A stretch of 64,000 nt of DNA from Liopterus haemorrhoidalis. Taxonomy: Eukaryota; Arthropoda; Insecta; Coleoptera; Dytiscidae. Below, piece by piece: positions 1 through 10,477 of this stretch. The notes under the pieces are model-generated. The model ran no database searches. It saw only the letters and a list, made by a program, of their open reading frames with translations, and was not told where the DNA came from. Both the position numbers and the translations under genes were made by a program. The first letter of the stretch is position 1, and each line of letters begins with the position of its first letter. The stretch covers positions 16,618,879 to 16,682,878 of the forward strand of contig OZ020622.1 of the NCBI GenBank assembly GCA_963971575.1, in the 5' to 3' direction.

Positions 1-326
1 TGTAATGATGATCTATGCACATTTAAAGCACTTGCGCGCTTCCGAATTGAAAGGTTCGGGTCGTCACGAACAGACTGATTAACATTCTCCACGTTTTCTA
101 CCGTTCTTGATGACCTAGGTCGCCCGGATTTGGATTTATCCAGCGTTGTACCAGTCTCTTCAAACTTTTTAACCCAATGTCGAATGAGAGGAATGCTTGG
201 CGCATCATTTAATTGGCGAAAACCTCGAATACTGCAGAATTTTCTACGCGCTACAGTCGCCGAATCACCGTTTTTGTAAAACTTTCGCACGCATAACGCG
301 CGGTCTGCTCCCGAGAAACGCTCCAT
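1..326 (-). CDS. DUF4817-type transposase N-terminal DNA-binding region, partial
   Basis: An open frame runs from an ATG at 326 to the window edge (about 108 codons). It starts MERFSGADRALCV and contains IRHWVKKFEETG, then a KSGRPRSSRT linker, then NLSIRKRASALNVHRSSL. These are the two helix-turn-helix segments and the GRPR linker typical of insect DUF4817/Tc1-mariner transposases. The DDE catalytic part would lie beyond the window. I start at MERF because family members usually begin there; in-frame codons upstream reach the terminal repeat. No stop is seen in this part, but the second copy in the window is a deletion derivative, so this one may be too. Confidence 0.75.
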   Translation of the reverse strand, partial: MERFSGADRALCVRKFYKNGDSATVARRKFCSIRGFRQLNDAPSIPLIRHWVKKFEETGTTLDKSKSGRPRSSRTVENVENVNQSVRDDPNLSIRKRASALNVHRSSL

Positions 327-441
327 AGCGACTGAATTCCCAAGAGCCAGGCTACCGATTGACATAACCCCCGCGCCCCTCGGATACGTTGCGTTCACGC
401 AGTAAGCTAAATAAATATAAAGTTTCTTTTGAGACACCTTG
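1..441 (-). mobile_element. Tc1/mariner-superfamily element (DUF4817 type), cut by window edge
   Basis: The terminal sequence CAAGGTGTCTCAAAAG reads on the minus strand from 441 and a TA follows at 442-443, the usual 2-bp target duplication of this superfamily. The segment is collinear with 46970-47410 without indels and differs at roughly nine positions. The rest of the element lies outside the window. Superfamily assignment rests on the encoded helix-turn-helix protein. Confidence 0.85.
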
Positions 442-443
442 TA

Positions 444-1645
444 GTTGTTAGGTGCACACTTCTTTATTTTCCCCCGACATTAGCCTAATTTATATTATGT
501 CATTGTGCAAAAATATTTTATATAATCTTAATTTATTATTTTTGTTTTTGTCAAATATCCCCGACCACATCATATTAGCCTATTTTACTACATTTTAGCG
601 ACAAGAAAAGGTAATTAAGAAGGGAATTCGTTATTATCTGCGAATTTCGTTACCCACGAAGTGACTTGGAACCTATTCACCGCGGATAATGAGGGACTAC
701 ATGTACAACAATAAGCTCAATGCACATGCAATCTGAGATGCAATACTTTTCTGAATCTGGCGGGCCCTAAGTTGGGGGGGGGGCTCGACAGACTTTGTGC
801 TCAGTTGAGAACATACCAGAAAAACAACACAGGAAGAAGTACAGGAAGATCCAAGAGAGAAGGCAAGAAGATCTAGCCAACCTGCCATGAAGAATAGTCA
901 ACTACGACAGTTCCACGGCAGGGTTGAAGCAAGCAGGGTTTTTAATCGGTATGCCACTTTGTGGAGACTTCGACACTACCTGAATATGGTGTCTATAAAA
1001 GATTTCCCCTGATAAAAAAAACATGCAATACCTAAACGTCTATATTTTTTAACCAACCGGGATCTAATGTAAAGTTTACTTTGTTACATTTTTCGTTGTA
1101 ATTTCGTGAGTAACGTATAAATTAAATTAATTTTTAATAAATATTTACCAGTGTAGTAAATGAGCCATGACTAACTCAGTCGGTGGTTGAATTATGGAAC
1201 CATTTGTCTTGTTTCTGTCGAATAGTGTGTCATGTTGCCCATCCTGAAGGCTCAATTAGCTAAAGATAAGAAATTGTTCCTAAGATTGATGATACTTAGA
1301 TAATAATTGTATTTTTTGTTATAGTAATTTTCTTTCTAGCCTCAGACTTCACTAGATATTAATCTAGATCTATGCTCACTTGATTAATTGTTAAACTTAA
1401 CATTTACTATAACCACAAAAAAATGTTGGGAACATTCTAAACAATTTGCAATAGCAATAGAACATTATAACGGAAAAAAATGAGCGAGTTACAAACCTTC
1501 GAGACATGAGTTAAGTGGCGTCAAAAGTAAGTCTGAGTATTTCAGGAAAGAGAGAGGAAAAAATATAATTGATTTAATAATATAATACACTGGTGATAAT
1601 TTTAATTTCTGGTCACTGTTCCGAGATATGTCTTTATCCTAGAAC
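444..1645. other. AT-rich stretch, no gene seen
   Basis: There is no convincing coding region. A run of G lies near 775-783. Short open frames here look like chance. Confidence 0.6.
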
Positions 1646-2090
1646 TGTGATAGCGAACATTTTGAGCTCGGTGTGTCAAAATTCGTAAAAAACCTAGATT
1701 AACTCGGATGTCGAGTCATGTCTAGAAATATTTGCAGCGCTAGTAAAAAAATAGTTATATTTTTGATATAGTTATTTCCCAAAAGGTTATTAATTAAAGA
1801 ACTGTTTCATGAAGTCAAATTGTCGACAATTAAATATATTATAGTTATATTAAAAAGCAAAAATTAATAATTCTTTACATTAGTACCCAGCAAACAATCA
1901 ACCATCGGCCGAATGCCGGCAAACTGCTTTTTCTGTTGATAAATTGCTGGCACTAAAAGTTTGTGCAACGCCAGTATTAATAATATACTTCACATTTGTA
2001 TTTCGCACTCCTCCTATACGAAGTACTTCGCCAGCATTTTATGAGCACTCCTTATTTTTGTTATTATATTACATTTTACTTTTGTTTCAC

Positions 2091-2231
2091 CATCGTTGAA
2101 TAAATTTATTCAACGAATACAGTTGACAATATCGCATCATTCTATTGACAGCAACGTAAATTTCTTCATTAATAGTTTAAAACCGATGCGATATTGTCAA
2201 CTTTATTTGTTAAATAAATTTATTCAACGAT
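2091..2231. repeat. Internal inverted repeat (hairpin) of the CCCAGCAAACA element
   Basis: The arms 2091-2138 and 2185-2231 are near-perfect inverted copies of about 48 bp separated by about 46 bp. Each arm also holds a short palindrome, TTGAATAAATTTATTCAA. The same structure occurs at 19281-19422. Confidence 0.8.
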
Positions 2232-2318
2232 ACTGCACTGGTGCGTCAGAACTAAATCTTGCAACTAATGCGATTATTTTACACTTACCGCTGCTGGGCC
2301 GGCAATTGATACACCAAT

Positions 2319-3262
2319 AATAATAATAATAATACTTGATTACCCAAAAATCATACAGATCAAGGCTCGTCATGAGCAGTGTATAATAAACACAATAATA
2401 TTAATAAGAATTAATATAACATATAATTAACATGAAAATGTGTACAATTACAAAGTATGAAAATATGAAAATGTACTAGATTCAAAAATTTTGAACTAAT
2501 GACGCAAATATTCCTCGACCGAATACAAACAGTGGTCAAGCAAAAAGTTTTTAAATTTTAATTTGAATGTACTTGTACCTGAAGTAATCTTAATATGTTT
2601 AGGCACCTTGTTGTATAAAGTTACTTGGTTATATTTCGGGCTAGATTTAAATTGCTCGGATTTATGACCAGGTATTTCCAATGTCTATTTATGTCTTTTA
2701 GAGAGTGTATTAAAAGAATTTATGTTATTACGTACATAGCAGACACATTTATAAATATATAAACAAGGAAGAGGTAAAATACCTAATTCCTTAAAATATG
2801 AATAACAAGTTATTTTAGAAACTCCAACCATTGTTCTAATAATTCTTTTTTGCATTTTGAAAATTCTGTCAGCAGAAGTACTTTTACACCAGAATATTAT
2901 GCTATAACTTATGATAGAATGGAAACTAGCATAGTAATAGGTTTTTAAGCCTGACAAAGAAGTTGTCATTTTTAAGCGACGCATTCCAAAAATAGATTTA
3001 GATATTTTTTTAGAAATGGCGTCAGTGCAGTTATTCCTTTTTAAGTAATGGTCAATTTCAATACCCAAATATTTAACTGAGTCGGAATAGTTTAAAAGGC
3101 TGTTGTCACATGTTATTGAAACTGTATTATGGCTGTTAAAGTGTTTTTTAAAATGAATATATGACGTCTTGTCGCTATTCACAGCTAATTTGTTCTGCTT
3201 AAACCAATTACTTAGATGTTCAATATCACTATTAACAGCCATTTCTAGCATTAATACATTCG
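2319..3262 (-). mobile_element. 5'-truncated CR1/L2-like LINE inserted in the TIR element
   Basis: The insert is bounded by the direct repeat ACCAAT at 2313-2318 and 3263-3268, a target-site duplication. The copy at 19622-19627 shows a single ACCAAT, the empty site. The 3' end (low coordinates on the minus strand) carries an (AAT)n tail, as in CR1/L2-type LINEs. Only the last ~0.94 kb is present, a typical 5' truncation. Confidence 0.85.
2496..3251 (-). pseudogene. LINE reverse transcriptase C-terminal region (CR1/L2-like), truncated
   Basis: The minus-strand frame encodes the end of the RT palm and thumb and the tail: KLAVNSDKTSYIHF, VKYLGIEID, ADRIFKMQKRIIRTM and, near the end, LYNKVPKHIK and CLYSVEEYLRH. 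The catalytic motifs A to C lie upstream and are missing. An in-frame stop at 2685-2687 separates the last ~60 residues. It matches in layout the longer relic at 54726-56763. It is dead by truncation. Confidence 0.8.
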
Positions 3263-3375
3263 ACCAATGGGCCAGCTAACGGCCACGGGGACACCGGGGT
3301 ACTGGCCCATTACTTTCAATGCCGGGGAGTATATGCTTCAACAGTACTGACCCCTATAAAAATGTTTGCTGGGTA

Positions 3376-3660
3376 ACTTCTTGTTGCTGAATAACATTTG
3401 CTAAATCTTCAATTGAAGGTTGATATTTCGTGGCCTTCAAGTCCAAGCAAGCCCTACTAACTTCATCTGTCAGTCAGTTTCTTTTATTAGTTTTAATATT
3501 ATTTAAGGCCGAGAATAAGTTCTCACAAAAGTACATAGAGGGAAAAATTGTGAATAAAGCCATCGCTAGATCCAAATTTCTTCGTAGTGGCACTCTTTTT
3601 CATTCTCCAAAGGATTTCTCTCCAGATTCTCAAGTTTGGACCTCAAGTCGACAAACACTT
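3376..3660 (-). pseudogene. hAT transposase C-terminal (dimerisation) remnant
   Basis: The minus strand reads YFCENLFSALNNIKTNKRN, an in-frame stop, then LTDEVSRACLDLKATKYQ and PSIEDLANVIQQQEV. This is the conserved C-terminal hAT block (C-E-x-x-F-S plus the L-T-D-E segment) found in ZBED5/FAM200/SCAND3-like proteins. A second stop follows SKLENLERNP-like sequence upstream. The frame runs straight into the TA of the TIR element at 3374, implying that element inserted in the last codons of the gene. Confidence 0.7.
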
Positions 3661-4430
3661 GAGGCTGGATGCGTTCACTGTTCTTGGTCGAAGACCGTCC
3701 GTAAACGATGCGTGTCACCCAATGCAGATCACGGAGGATGGTAAAAAATACCTGGAACGGTAGATTAATGGAGGAAAATGATGGATAGATCAGTTAAAAG
3801 ATCTAACTAGTATTAGTTCTTTCCACAGTTTTGTGAATTATTTCATTGTTTTTTTTCTTAACTAAGATTTTCTGTGAAAAATCTGTTGTTTTGTGGTGTT
3901 TGTAAAGAGAAGATGCCGTGTAGTGTGACACATACTCGCTTTATATTTATGGCGTGTGAAGATTTCATTGAGACAAGTGGGTAGTGGCACGCTAGGCCGA
4001 GCTAAACCACCGGCGCTCTGCTGTACACCAGCGCACGCACCTCTACCTAGCGCAATATTAACTCAACAACACCAAATTATGAGTTGGTATAGTATTAGGT
4101 AAATATTGAAAATGCTAGTTTATTTCTGAATCAGTTAGTGGTGGATTAGCGGATGTAGAAATTTACTCGGTGTACGTAGGGGGTGCCAAAAGAAACCTAA
4201 TTGTAGAAGATACGAATGCTGAATGCCTTGGATTTTTTGGCTGTATTCATATAAATATTCAACGCTTTCAATAATACATTCCCTTACACAGTCGATGGCC
4301 TAACAGCCGAAATTATAGAGCAATATATTATTTAACTTAGGGCACTCTGTTGTTTGTGTATTCATTTTGTTTATATTTTTTTAACAGGTAAGAGAGAGAG
4401 TAAGAGTCACTGAGCTTTTTGGACAATACG
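3661..4430. other. No gene recognised
   Basis: Intergenic-type sequence; no motif could be assigned. Confidence 0.5.
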
Positions 4431-4500
4431 TATATTTTAGAAACACAACGTTCCGCTAACCATTGTTAGCTTCCTCAGGTGCTATAAAGAACAATAACCT
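4431..4500 (-). other. Possible Penelope-like pLTR remnant with hammerhead-like core
   Basis: On the minus strand, CCTGAGGA is followed by the perfect stem GCTAAC/GTTAGC with loop AATG, then GGAACGTTGTG. CTGAGGA fits the hammerhead consensus CUGANGA, but the second strand reads GGAAC rather than GAAAC, so it would be degenerate. The arrangement resembles the intact candidate at 28023-28106. No Penelope coding sequence was found beside it. Confidence 0.3.
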
Positions 4501-4917
4501 TAGTAAACTAAAACATATAATAATCTGTTGTAATATTACCTATTCTAATGTTACGTTAAACTAACATCATAAACATCATCCATCACAGAAGATAGGGCGG
4601 TTGCAATGAATAACCATTAGATTATAATGGATTGACAATCTTAGCAGATAGGAATAGGAAAACAAGAATAGTTTTAAATTGGTTTAACGGAATGTTACAT
4701 GAATTTAAATTACAAAAAACCAAAATCTATGGTCTAACATCTGAGGATAATAGAAATATCCAAAAATAAAAATACAATACCATAAGTAATTACAATATTA
4801 TGAAACCATGTAGTTCTACACTCCCTAGAGTCTGGTACGCACAAACCCCAGAAATTGAAATGCTACCTGCTGTACAACACATTGCAACCATTAAAATCTA
4901 ATAAAACAAGTTAAAAT

Positions 4918-4976
4918 ACCAAATAAGAATAAATTTAAGAACTAAATAGTGCGAACCACAAAATGCAATTCCACGA
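4918..4976. repeat. 59-bp repeat, copy 1 of 2
   Basis: This is a near-identical direct copy of 6316-6374, containing AAATTTAAGAACTAAA and GTGCGAACCACA. Removing the hAT-like insert between them leaves the two copies about 200 bp apart, so they were a local duplication before the insertion. Confidence 0.7.
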
Positions 4977-5000
4977 TGGAAAATACAAATCAGCGTACTA

Positions 5001-5015
5001 CCCCCCCCCCCCCCA
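5001..5015. repeat. Poly-C run
   Basis: A homopolymer of about 14 C. Similar C or G runs occur near 7068, 28231, 43156 and 60617. Confidence 0.9.
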
Positions 5016-5391
5016 AATCAATGGTAAACTCAAGGATAATAAGAGAACAGTACACCAAATTGTATATCAAGACTAGGGTTGTACATCGAAGGCAAAACAT
5101 CGATGTTTAACATCGATGTTAACATCGGAGCTTACTATCGATGTTGAAAAAACATCGAAGGAAAAACATGGATGTATCGGAAACATGGATGTTTTATTAA
5201 TATTAAAAAAGCTATTTATTTATATTATATAGGTTTTATTTAATAATGTAAAGATAAAATACGAAAAAAGTAACATATAATACACAAAAAGCATTTATTA
5301 GATTTTGAAATAGAAATATTCCTTTTTAATAGTAATTAATTTCACATTAACATTATTATACCCAATATAATAATCCTAATTTGTACCTACA

Positions 5392-5569
5392 GTCTATTCC
5401 AAACGATTAGGAGGAACTAACCGCAATTTTCATTTTTGTAATTTGTCATTAGATATTTTTTTATATATTGAAGTTGACTTTTTCTGAACAAAATGATCAA
5501 AAGCTTCGATCAATCGGTAAAAGTAACTAGAATTGAAAATCTAGTTCCGCCTAAACCAAAGGAACAGAC
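5392..5569. mobile_element. Palindromic MITE (GTCTRTTCC family) inside copy A
   Basis: The left end GTCTATTCC and right end GGAACAGAC are inverted, with extended similarity (AGGAGGAACTA and TAGTTCCGCCT). Related copies lie at 5715-5855 in inverted orientation, in copy B near 12530-12690, at 39671-42142 (interrupted), and at 54462-54612. Confidence 0.7.
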
Positions 5570-5714
5570 CATACTATTTTTACATTACTAAAATGAAATA
5601 TTGGATTGTATTACAATACTAATATAGTAATCTTAATGTTAATTTTATATTATTTAACATAAAAATAACACTGTCATACACAATTATTTTTATACTTTTT
5701 TAAGTTGAAATAAA

Positions 5715-5855
5715 GTCTGTTCCTTTGGTTTAGGCGGAACTAGATTTTCAATTCTAGTTACTTTTACCGATTAATTCAAGCTTTTGATCATTTTGTTCAG
5801 GAAAAACCAACTTCAATTTATAAAAAAATAACTAATGACAACTTACAAAAATCCA
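5715..5855. mobile_element. Second GTCTRTTCC MITE copy, inverted and partial
   Basis: This is the inverse of 5392-5569 starting GTCTGTTCCTTTGG. Together with the first copy it forms a large inverted repeat with an AT-rich spacer. Confidence 0.65.
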
Positions 5856-6315
5856 GGGATTGAAGGAATAACAACTGGGAAAGTGTCAACAAGACTCAAA
5901 AAGAAAAAGTGTGTTGGCGTCTTTGGTCGTTCGCATTGTTTGCAAAAATTAGAAGTTTCTTCTTATTTTTTTCGTATTCTGCTAACTGCTAAGAAGAATA
6001 AGAACTAACACTATTAGTATTGTTATATCACAATAGATAGCGCTTATATTTTGTGTACTAATTTTAATAAAAATGAAATTTTTAAGATTCCAGCGCCTCT
6101 AGCGGTAGTTTCTGAATTTCAAAGTTTAAACATCGACATCGGTAGTAGACATCGATGTTTTATCGATACTATCGCCAGCTGACCATCGATGGTAAAAACA
6201 TCGATGTTTTTAAAACAAACATCGATGTTTTCGATACATCGATGTTTTTTTCCCATCCCTAATCAAGACCACCGAAAAAATCTTACTAATGAAGTCACAC
6301 TGTCCGTTCCCCAAA

Positions 6316-6374
6316 ACCAAATAAGAGTAAATTTAAGAACTAAACAGTGCGAACCACAGAATACAATTCCACGA
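6316..6374. repeat. 59-bp repeat, copy 2 of 2
   Basis: Direct copy of 4918-4976 with a few substitutions. Confidence 0.7.
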
Positions 6375-8076
6375 ACTATTTATTTAATGAAATCATTAGA
6401 ATTTTTTCTCGAACTACTCTGCTAGGATTAATAAAAAGTTTATTTTTATAGGTAAGAAATTCCACCTGATATTAAAACCACGATTTTTTATGTATATAGA
6501 TAATTGTAGGAGCAGACTGGTTGGCTGACTTGAACTAAGTAATGGCGAGATGCCTTAGAAGTTACTCTGGCGTCATGTTACAACAGATTACACTGTTCAC
6601 ATTTGATTTTAACCACTGTATTGACAACTACTCAGAACTTGACTTTTATTATTTACTTTATTTATTTATTAATAGAAACGTAAAAAATCGGGGTATGTTG
6701 TGATCGGGGACACAACTGCTAGAGCTTACGTGGATACGTTCGCGTGGTACTGTACTGCGCTCCATTTTCGGCATTGCGGCATAAGCTCTCATACATTTTC
6801 TGTAAGCTCTGTACCTTTTCGCATTTGTGTGTGGTAAATTTTTGGATTCCTCTGGATTCGATCTATTCAATTTTGATGCTTTCATCGATCTGTGCTTGGC
6901 TTTTTGACGAGTGTATGCTGACTGCGATCCATGTTAACTAAAACGATTCGATTTTACTGCTAGTTAGCTTTCGTTTGAGACCAATTTCGACATCGTAGCG
7001 CTTCGCAATCCCGAGTTATACTGATTTGAAGATTGCTCGGCGCAGCGGAAAGTCCTCAAAAAGTCCCCCCCCCCCCCGTATCGTGGCGCCCTTACTCAAG
7101 GTCACTTAGAAGTCTTTGTTCCCTCAGCTACTGAATGACACTAGGTTCGCTTGATTCGCGTTGGTGAGGTTATATAACATAAAGACTGAACGCTGGCCAT
7201 TTTTCATATAAATAGGTTTATAACCTACTATATAAAGTAGGTTTTTATATTACATACATTTAAAGAAAAAAAAAATTACAATACTTTAGATACTTTCTAA
7301 ATTTAAAACGGAGAGATAATATATCATTTATTCTATGATAAGTTAAAACTTATCTGACAATTTGATCTTGTTATAAAAGGTCTATTCGTAGAACGGTTTA
7401 TTATCATCAGACACAAAGGCAGAGTTTGCAGGAGTGCGCTAAAATATCTCTACGCTTGCGTATAACAAAACTAAACCGTTAGAAATAATTTTACGAATAA
7501 AGCTAACAACAAGCTCTCCTAGCGGCAGCTTGAAAATTAAATGTATATTAGGCAACCTGTACTCAAAGGGGGAAAATTCCTTCCGTTCCTAGCAGGGTCT
7601 TTGCTTCATAATAAACAGTGCTAAGGCATATTAGTGCCCCGTATAACGATTTCAAATGACCCGTACAAAAGAAGATATTTGTAGTTCTGAAGAATCTAAA
7701 GAAATATTCTAAGACAACTAAGGTTGGGTAAGCGAGCACATTCACGTAACAGGGAGAGAAATCGACAAATATAATAATAATAGAGAGATGGAATTTAACT
7801 ATTACCTGTTTTATACCTATATTATACACGTCAAATCCAAGGCCTGTAGCTCAGGTAGAGTTAACGAGATTAGCAGGGATACAAATATTTACAACCTATA
7901 GCGAAAGATTTTTATTTACGTAATATATATTTGCAAGCCATTTGAATATACAAAATTTCAAATTTTATTGACCCGTCTGGGGAATAAGGTTCGCCTTCAT
8001 TGGCCTAAACTCAATTGGCTCATTGGCATGCACTATGCCATAGAGCATACTGTGTCAATATTATATGATGTAAATG
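6375..8076. other. No gene recognised
   Basis: AT-rich sequence with a poly-C run near 7066-7077. A short open frame at 6658-6885 (minus) and one at 7563-7829 (minus) match nothing I know and are not called. Confidence 0.5.
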
Positions 8077-8078
8077 TA

Positions 8079-8847
8079 CGAGGGTAATTTTTTAAATAAA
8101 AACCGTTTGCGCATCCTATCCGCGCATGGCATTCCCCGCAGACGTTTTACCAACTAATGCCTTCTCTGATCATTTGCCAACATTGTAAATCAGTCTGCAG
8201 TTGCTAGCGGAGGTAGACGATATTGTGCAGCAATTTAAGATCAGCTTATGTGCATTGCTAATCCCGTCAATTGCGAAGTACGCTGATTCGGTGTGATTTG
8301 GTTTTTAAAAGCAAAAAACACTCTTCCTGCCGAAATCCAGGCAACTCGTTGAAGCGTATGGGGAAGGTGTGATGAATGAAGGTAATGTGCGAAAGTAATG
8401 TCGTTTATTTAATGGTGGAAGAACAAGCATCCATGATGAAGAATGTTCTGACCGCTCAACCGTAATCACGAACGAACTGAGAGCAGTTGTTGATGCACAC
8501 ATTCGGCAGAACGGGCGCTTCACTGTTGACGAACCGGACCTGGCTCCTTCCGACTTTTTAAATCTTTTTTTCACCTTTTTAAAAAATTGAAGGAATTTTT
8601 AAGTGGAAAACGAGATGATGACGCCAAAGACACTGTCAACTGTTGATTAAATGAACTGGAGGCCGACGTCTACGACAAGGGGATCGTCAAACGCATCTCC
8701 CATTTGGAAAAATGTCTCGAGCGGAATGGAGATTATGTCGAAAAATAGCGAAAGGATGTTAGTTATTGTAGAAATAAAATTTTTGAAAAAACGTTAGTTG
8801 TGTTTACTTTTAAACCAGAACTGTTCTTATTTAAAAAATTACTCCCG
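8079..8847 (+). mobile_element. Mariner element with large internal deletion
   Basis: The inverted ends are CGAGGGTAATTTTTTAAATA (8079) and its counterpart reading GGGAGTAATTTTTTAAATA on the minus strand (8847). TA flanks both sides (8077-8078 and 8848-8849). At 769 bp it is well short of the usual ~1.3 kb because the catalytic middle is missing. Confidence 0.85.
8250..8748 (+). pseudogene. Mariner transposase, internally deleted and broken
   Basis: The plus strand reads, across frames, LPAEIQRQLVEAYGEGVM, CRLFNGGRTSIHDE, TNELRAVVDAHIRQNGRF (the helix-turn-helix region), then jumps directly to DEPDLAPSDF and a C-terminal tail ending near ERNGDYVEK. The first two catalytic Asp residues are lost with the deleted segment; the PDLAPSDF block with the third remains. 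Several stops and frame changes are present. Confidence 0.75.
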
Positions 8848-8849
8848 TA

Positions 8850-10147
8850 TTCACGTCAAAAAATAGTGGCCATTTTTATTTTAGAAGTAGCAGTAATGTA
8901 CTATACTTCCATTACTGCGACTTCTCCAATTTTTCCTCGACTTCCTTGGAACCAAAAGTAGACAAATTTTGTTTTACATTTACACTTAAATTTTTATTTT
9001 TTCGTAATTAACTTTTTTATGTGATCTTTTTCTATCAGAAATCTATGCAGGTAATTAATAGATAGATTCATTTGTTGAGTAGGAAATGAGATAGCACAAT
9101 ATTTACCTAACGACATTATCATCCAGTGATCAGAGTATCAGTGAAGGCTTTCCATCAAGTATGTAAATAGTATAGTAGACAGACTAGTACGTCAGACTGT
9201 CTGTAGGTCTGAACGCAAGCGGCTTCGTGACGAACAGACGCGTCACATTTTCAATTAAAAGGTGATGAATACATTAGTGGATGTAGTTAAGGTTCTCTGA
9301 TATATATGTCAGCAGCCAGGATATACTTGGGAAGATATTAGAAGAGATATCGCTGTTGGGAACTGATTTGTTTGTAAATATTTATAATTAATTTTAATAC
9401 AAATTAATACTAAGGATAGAAATTAATTTTGAATCTATATTGAAATTAAATAAAAATGATAATTGTCCCTTGACACCGTTGCGTTGCTGAGATTGCCAAA
9501 AAATAAATTGTAAAACCTAAAATTCTTCTTCTTGAAGTGCCTATTTGGTTCGGATGTTTGTTATTATTACTGGAAATTATAGAAACAAAAAATTAATACT
9601 TCGAACGAAGCATTTTCTTTTCTTTTTCTTGAATAGCCTATCCAGTTCTAATGTAGTGTTGACAATTTTCACTTTTCTCAAGCTGGGTCCAAATTAGCGA
9701 GCCGAAATGTAACTAGCTGTGTAACATTTATACCTAGTTTGGACCGAGATTATTAAAGTATAAGGTTGTCTCGCAACTTGTAGTGGTGGGAGTAAATTGA
9801 GAGGCTACGCGTCATCCGAATGCTAACGGGACGTCAGTCTTTGTTTACCGTATATGTTATATACACTCGAAGATTGATTTTTGGCAATAAATATAAAAAT
9901 ATCGTTTAATTATTTGATTTTCTACTTGTTTTAATTTCTTTTTTCTTCGTAAGGAATGTTTCTTCGTTCTAAATAAATGTTCTTACATTCATTTTTGATG
10001 TGAAGAAAATAAGTGAAATATTTCAATATTTTAGTTTTTGGGTCTACCCTAATATTCATCAAATTGAAAAATGCATAGAACAAATAAGATTTGTTTTCTT
10101 ATAAACAATTTTTACTGTAAAGTTTTTTCTGTTAAGAGTCTAGTTCT
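8850..10147. other. No gene; minor palindrome and repeat fragment
   Basis: GGTCCAAATTAG near 9686 and CTAGTTTGGACC near 9745 form a small foldback. The stretch 10010-10130 resembles 18710-18830, so both belong to one dispersed repeat. No coding region. Confidence 0.45.
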
Positions 10148-10155
10148 GTTTATAA

Positions 10156-10477
10156 TAGGGTGACCATTCGTCCCGCATTTTATCATTTTGTCCCGCATTA
10201 AGATGCGTCCCGCAAAATTCCCGCATTTTAACATTTTGTCCCGCATTTGGATTTGGGAGGTGAGGACCTTTTTTTTGCTCTTCACTTGGATTTGGGAGGT
10301 GAAAACCTTTCTTTTGCTCTTCACTTGGATTTTGGGAAGATGAGGACCTTTTTTTGCTCCTCGCTCAGATTTTGGGAGATGAGGACCTTTTTTTTTGCTC
10401 TTCACTGGGATTTGGGAGATGACGACCTTTTTTTTTTGTTCCGTCCCGCATTGCCTCTTAAGAAAATGGTCACCCTA
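10156..10477. mobile_element. hAT-type MITE carrying a minisatellite
   Basis: The ends TAGGGTGACCAT (10156) and ATGGTCACCCTA (ending 10477) are perfect inverted repeats, and the perfect 8-bp duplication GTTTATAA flanks them (10148-10155 and 10478-10485). The interior is mostly a tandem repeat. No coding capacity. Confidence 0.9.
10245..10440. repeat. Minisatellite, ~45-50-bp unit
   Basis: About four units built on GGGAGRTGAGGACCTTTTTT followed by GCTCTTCACTTGGATTT. Related GGTCCTC-C-CTTC motifs recur inside the hAT MITE at 43135-43388. The open frames crossing it are products of the repeat. Confidence 0.8.

Larger units (their letters stand above)
1886..3373. mobile_element. Non-autonomous TIR element, CCCAGCAAACA family, copy 1 (interrupted)
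   Basis: The left end CCCAGCAAACA at 1886 and right end TGTTTGCTGGG at 3373 are inverted, each flanked by TA (1884-1885 and 3374-3375). Inside is a long inverted repeat (2091-2138 with 2185-2231) built around GTTGACAATATCGCATC, able to form a large hairpin. A second copy lies at 19077-19727. This copy is split by a LINE fragment at 2319-3262. No coding capacity is seen; the superfamily is unassigned. Confidence 0.85.
1646..3660 (-). mobile_element. Degraded hAT element (ZBED/FAM200-like), interrupted by a TIR element
   Basis: On the minus strand, 3376-3660 encodes the hAT C-terminal dimerisation region. The frame appears to resume left of the inserted TIR element near 1885 and reaches a stop soon after. 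Near 1650 the plus strand reads GTGATAGCGAACATTTTGAG, which resembles a hAT terminal repeat. The right end was not found. The outer limits are tentative. Confidence 0.45.
5074..6261. mobile_element. hAT-like non-autonomous element with CATCGATG-rich ends, copy A
   Basis: The ends TAGGGTTG (5074) and its inverse CATCCCTA (ending 6261) are flanked by a perfect 8-bp duplication, ATCAAGAC, at 5066-5073 and 6262-6269, diagnostic of hAT-type integration. Both ends are packed with ACATCGATG and CATCGATGTT motifs, likely subterminal transposase-binding repeats. No transposase frame survives. The interior carries two facing copies of a palindromic MITE. Confidence 0.85.

Noticed and set aside
697..888. 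63-codon minus-strand frame with Ser/Cys-rich sequence
   Set aside because: It crosses a poly-G run, has no homologue I know and no gene context.
7840..7880. TGTAGCTCAGGTAGAG looks like a tRNA A box
   Set aside because: No B box follows at a proper distance and no cloverleaf can be drawn.
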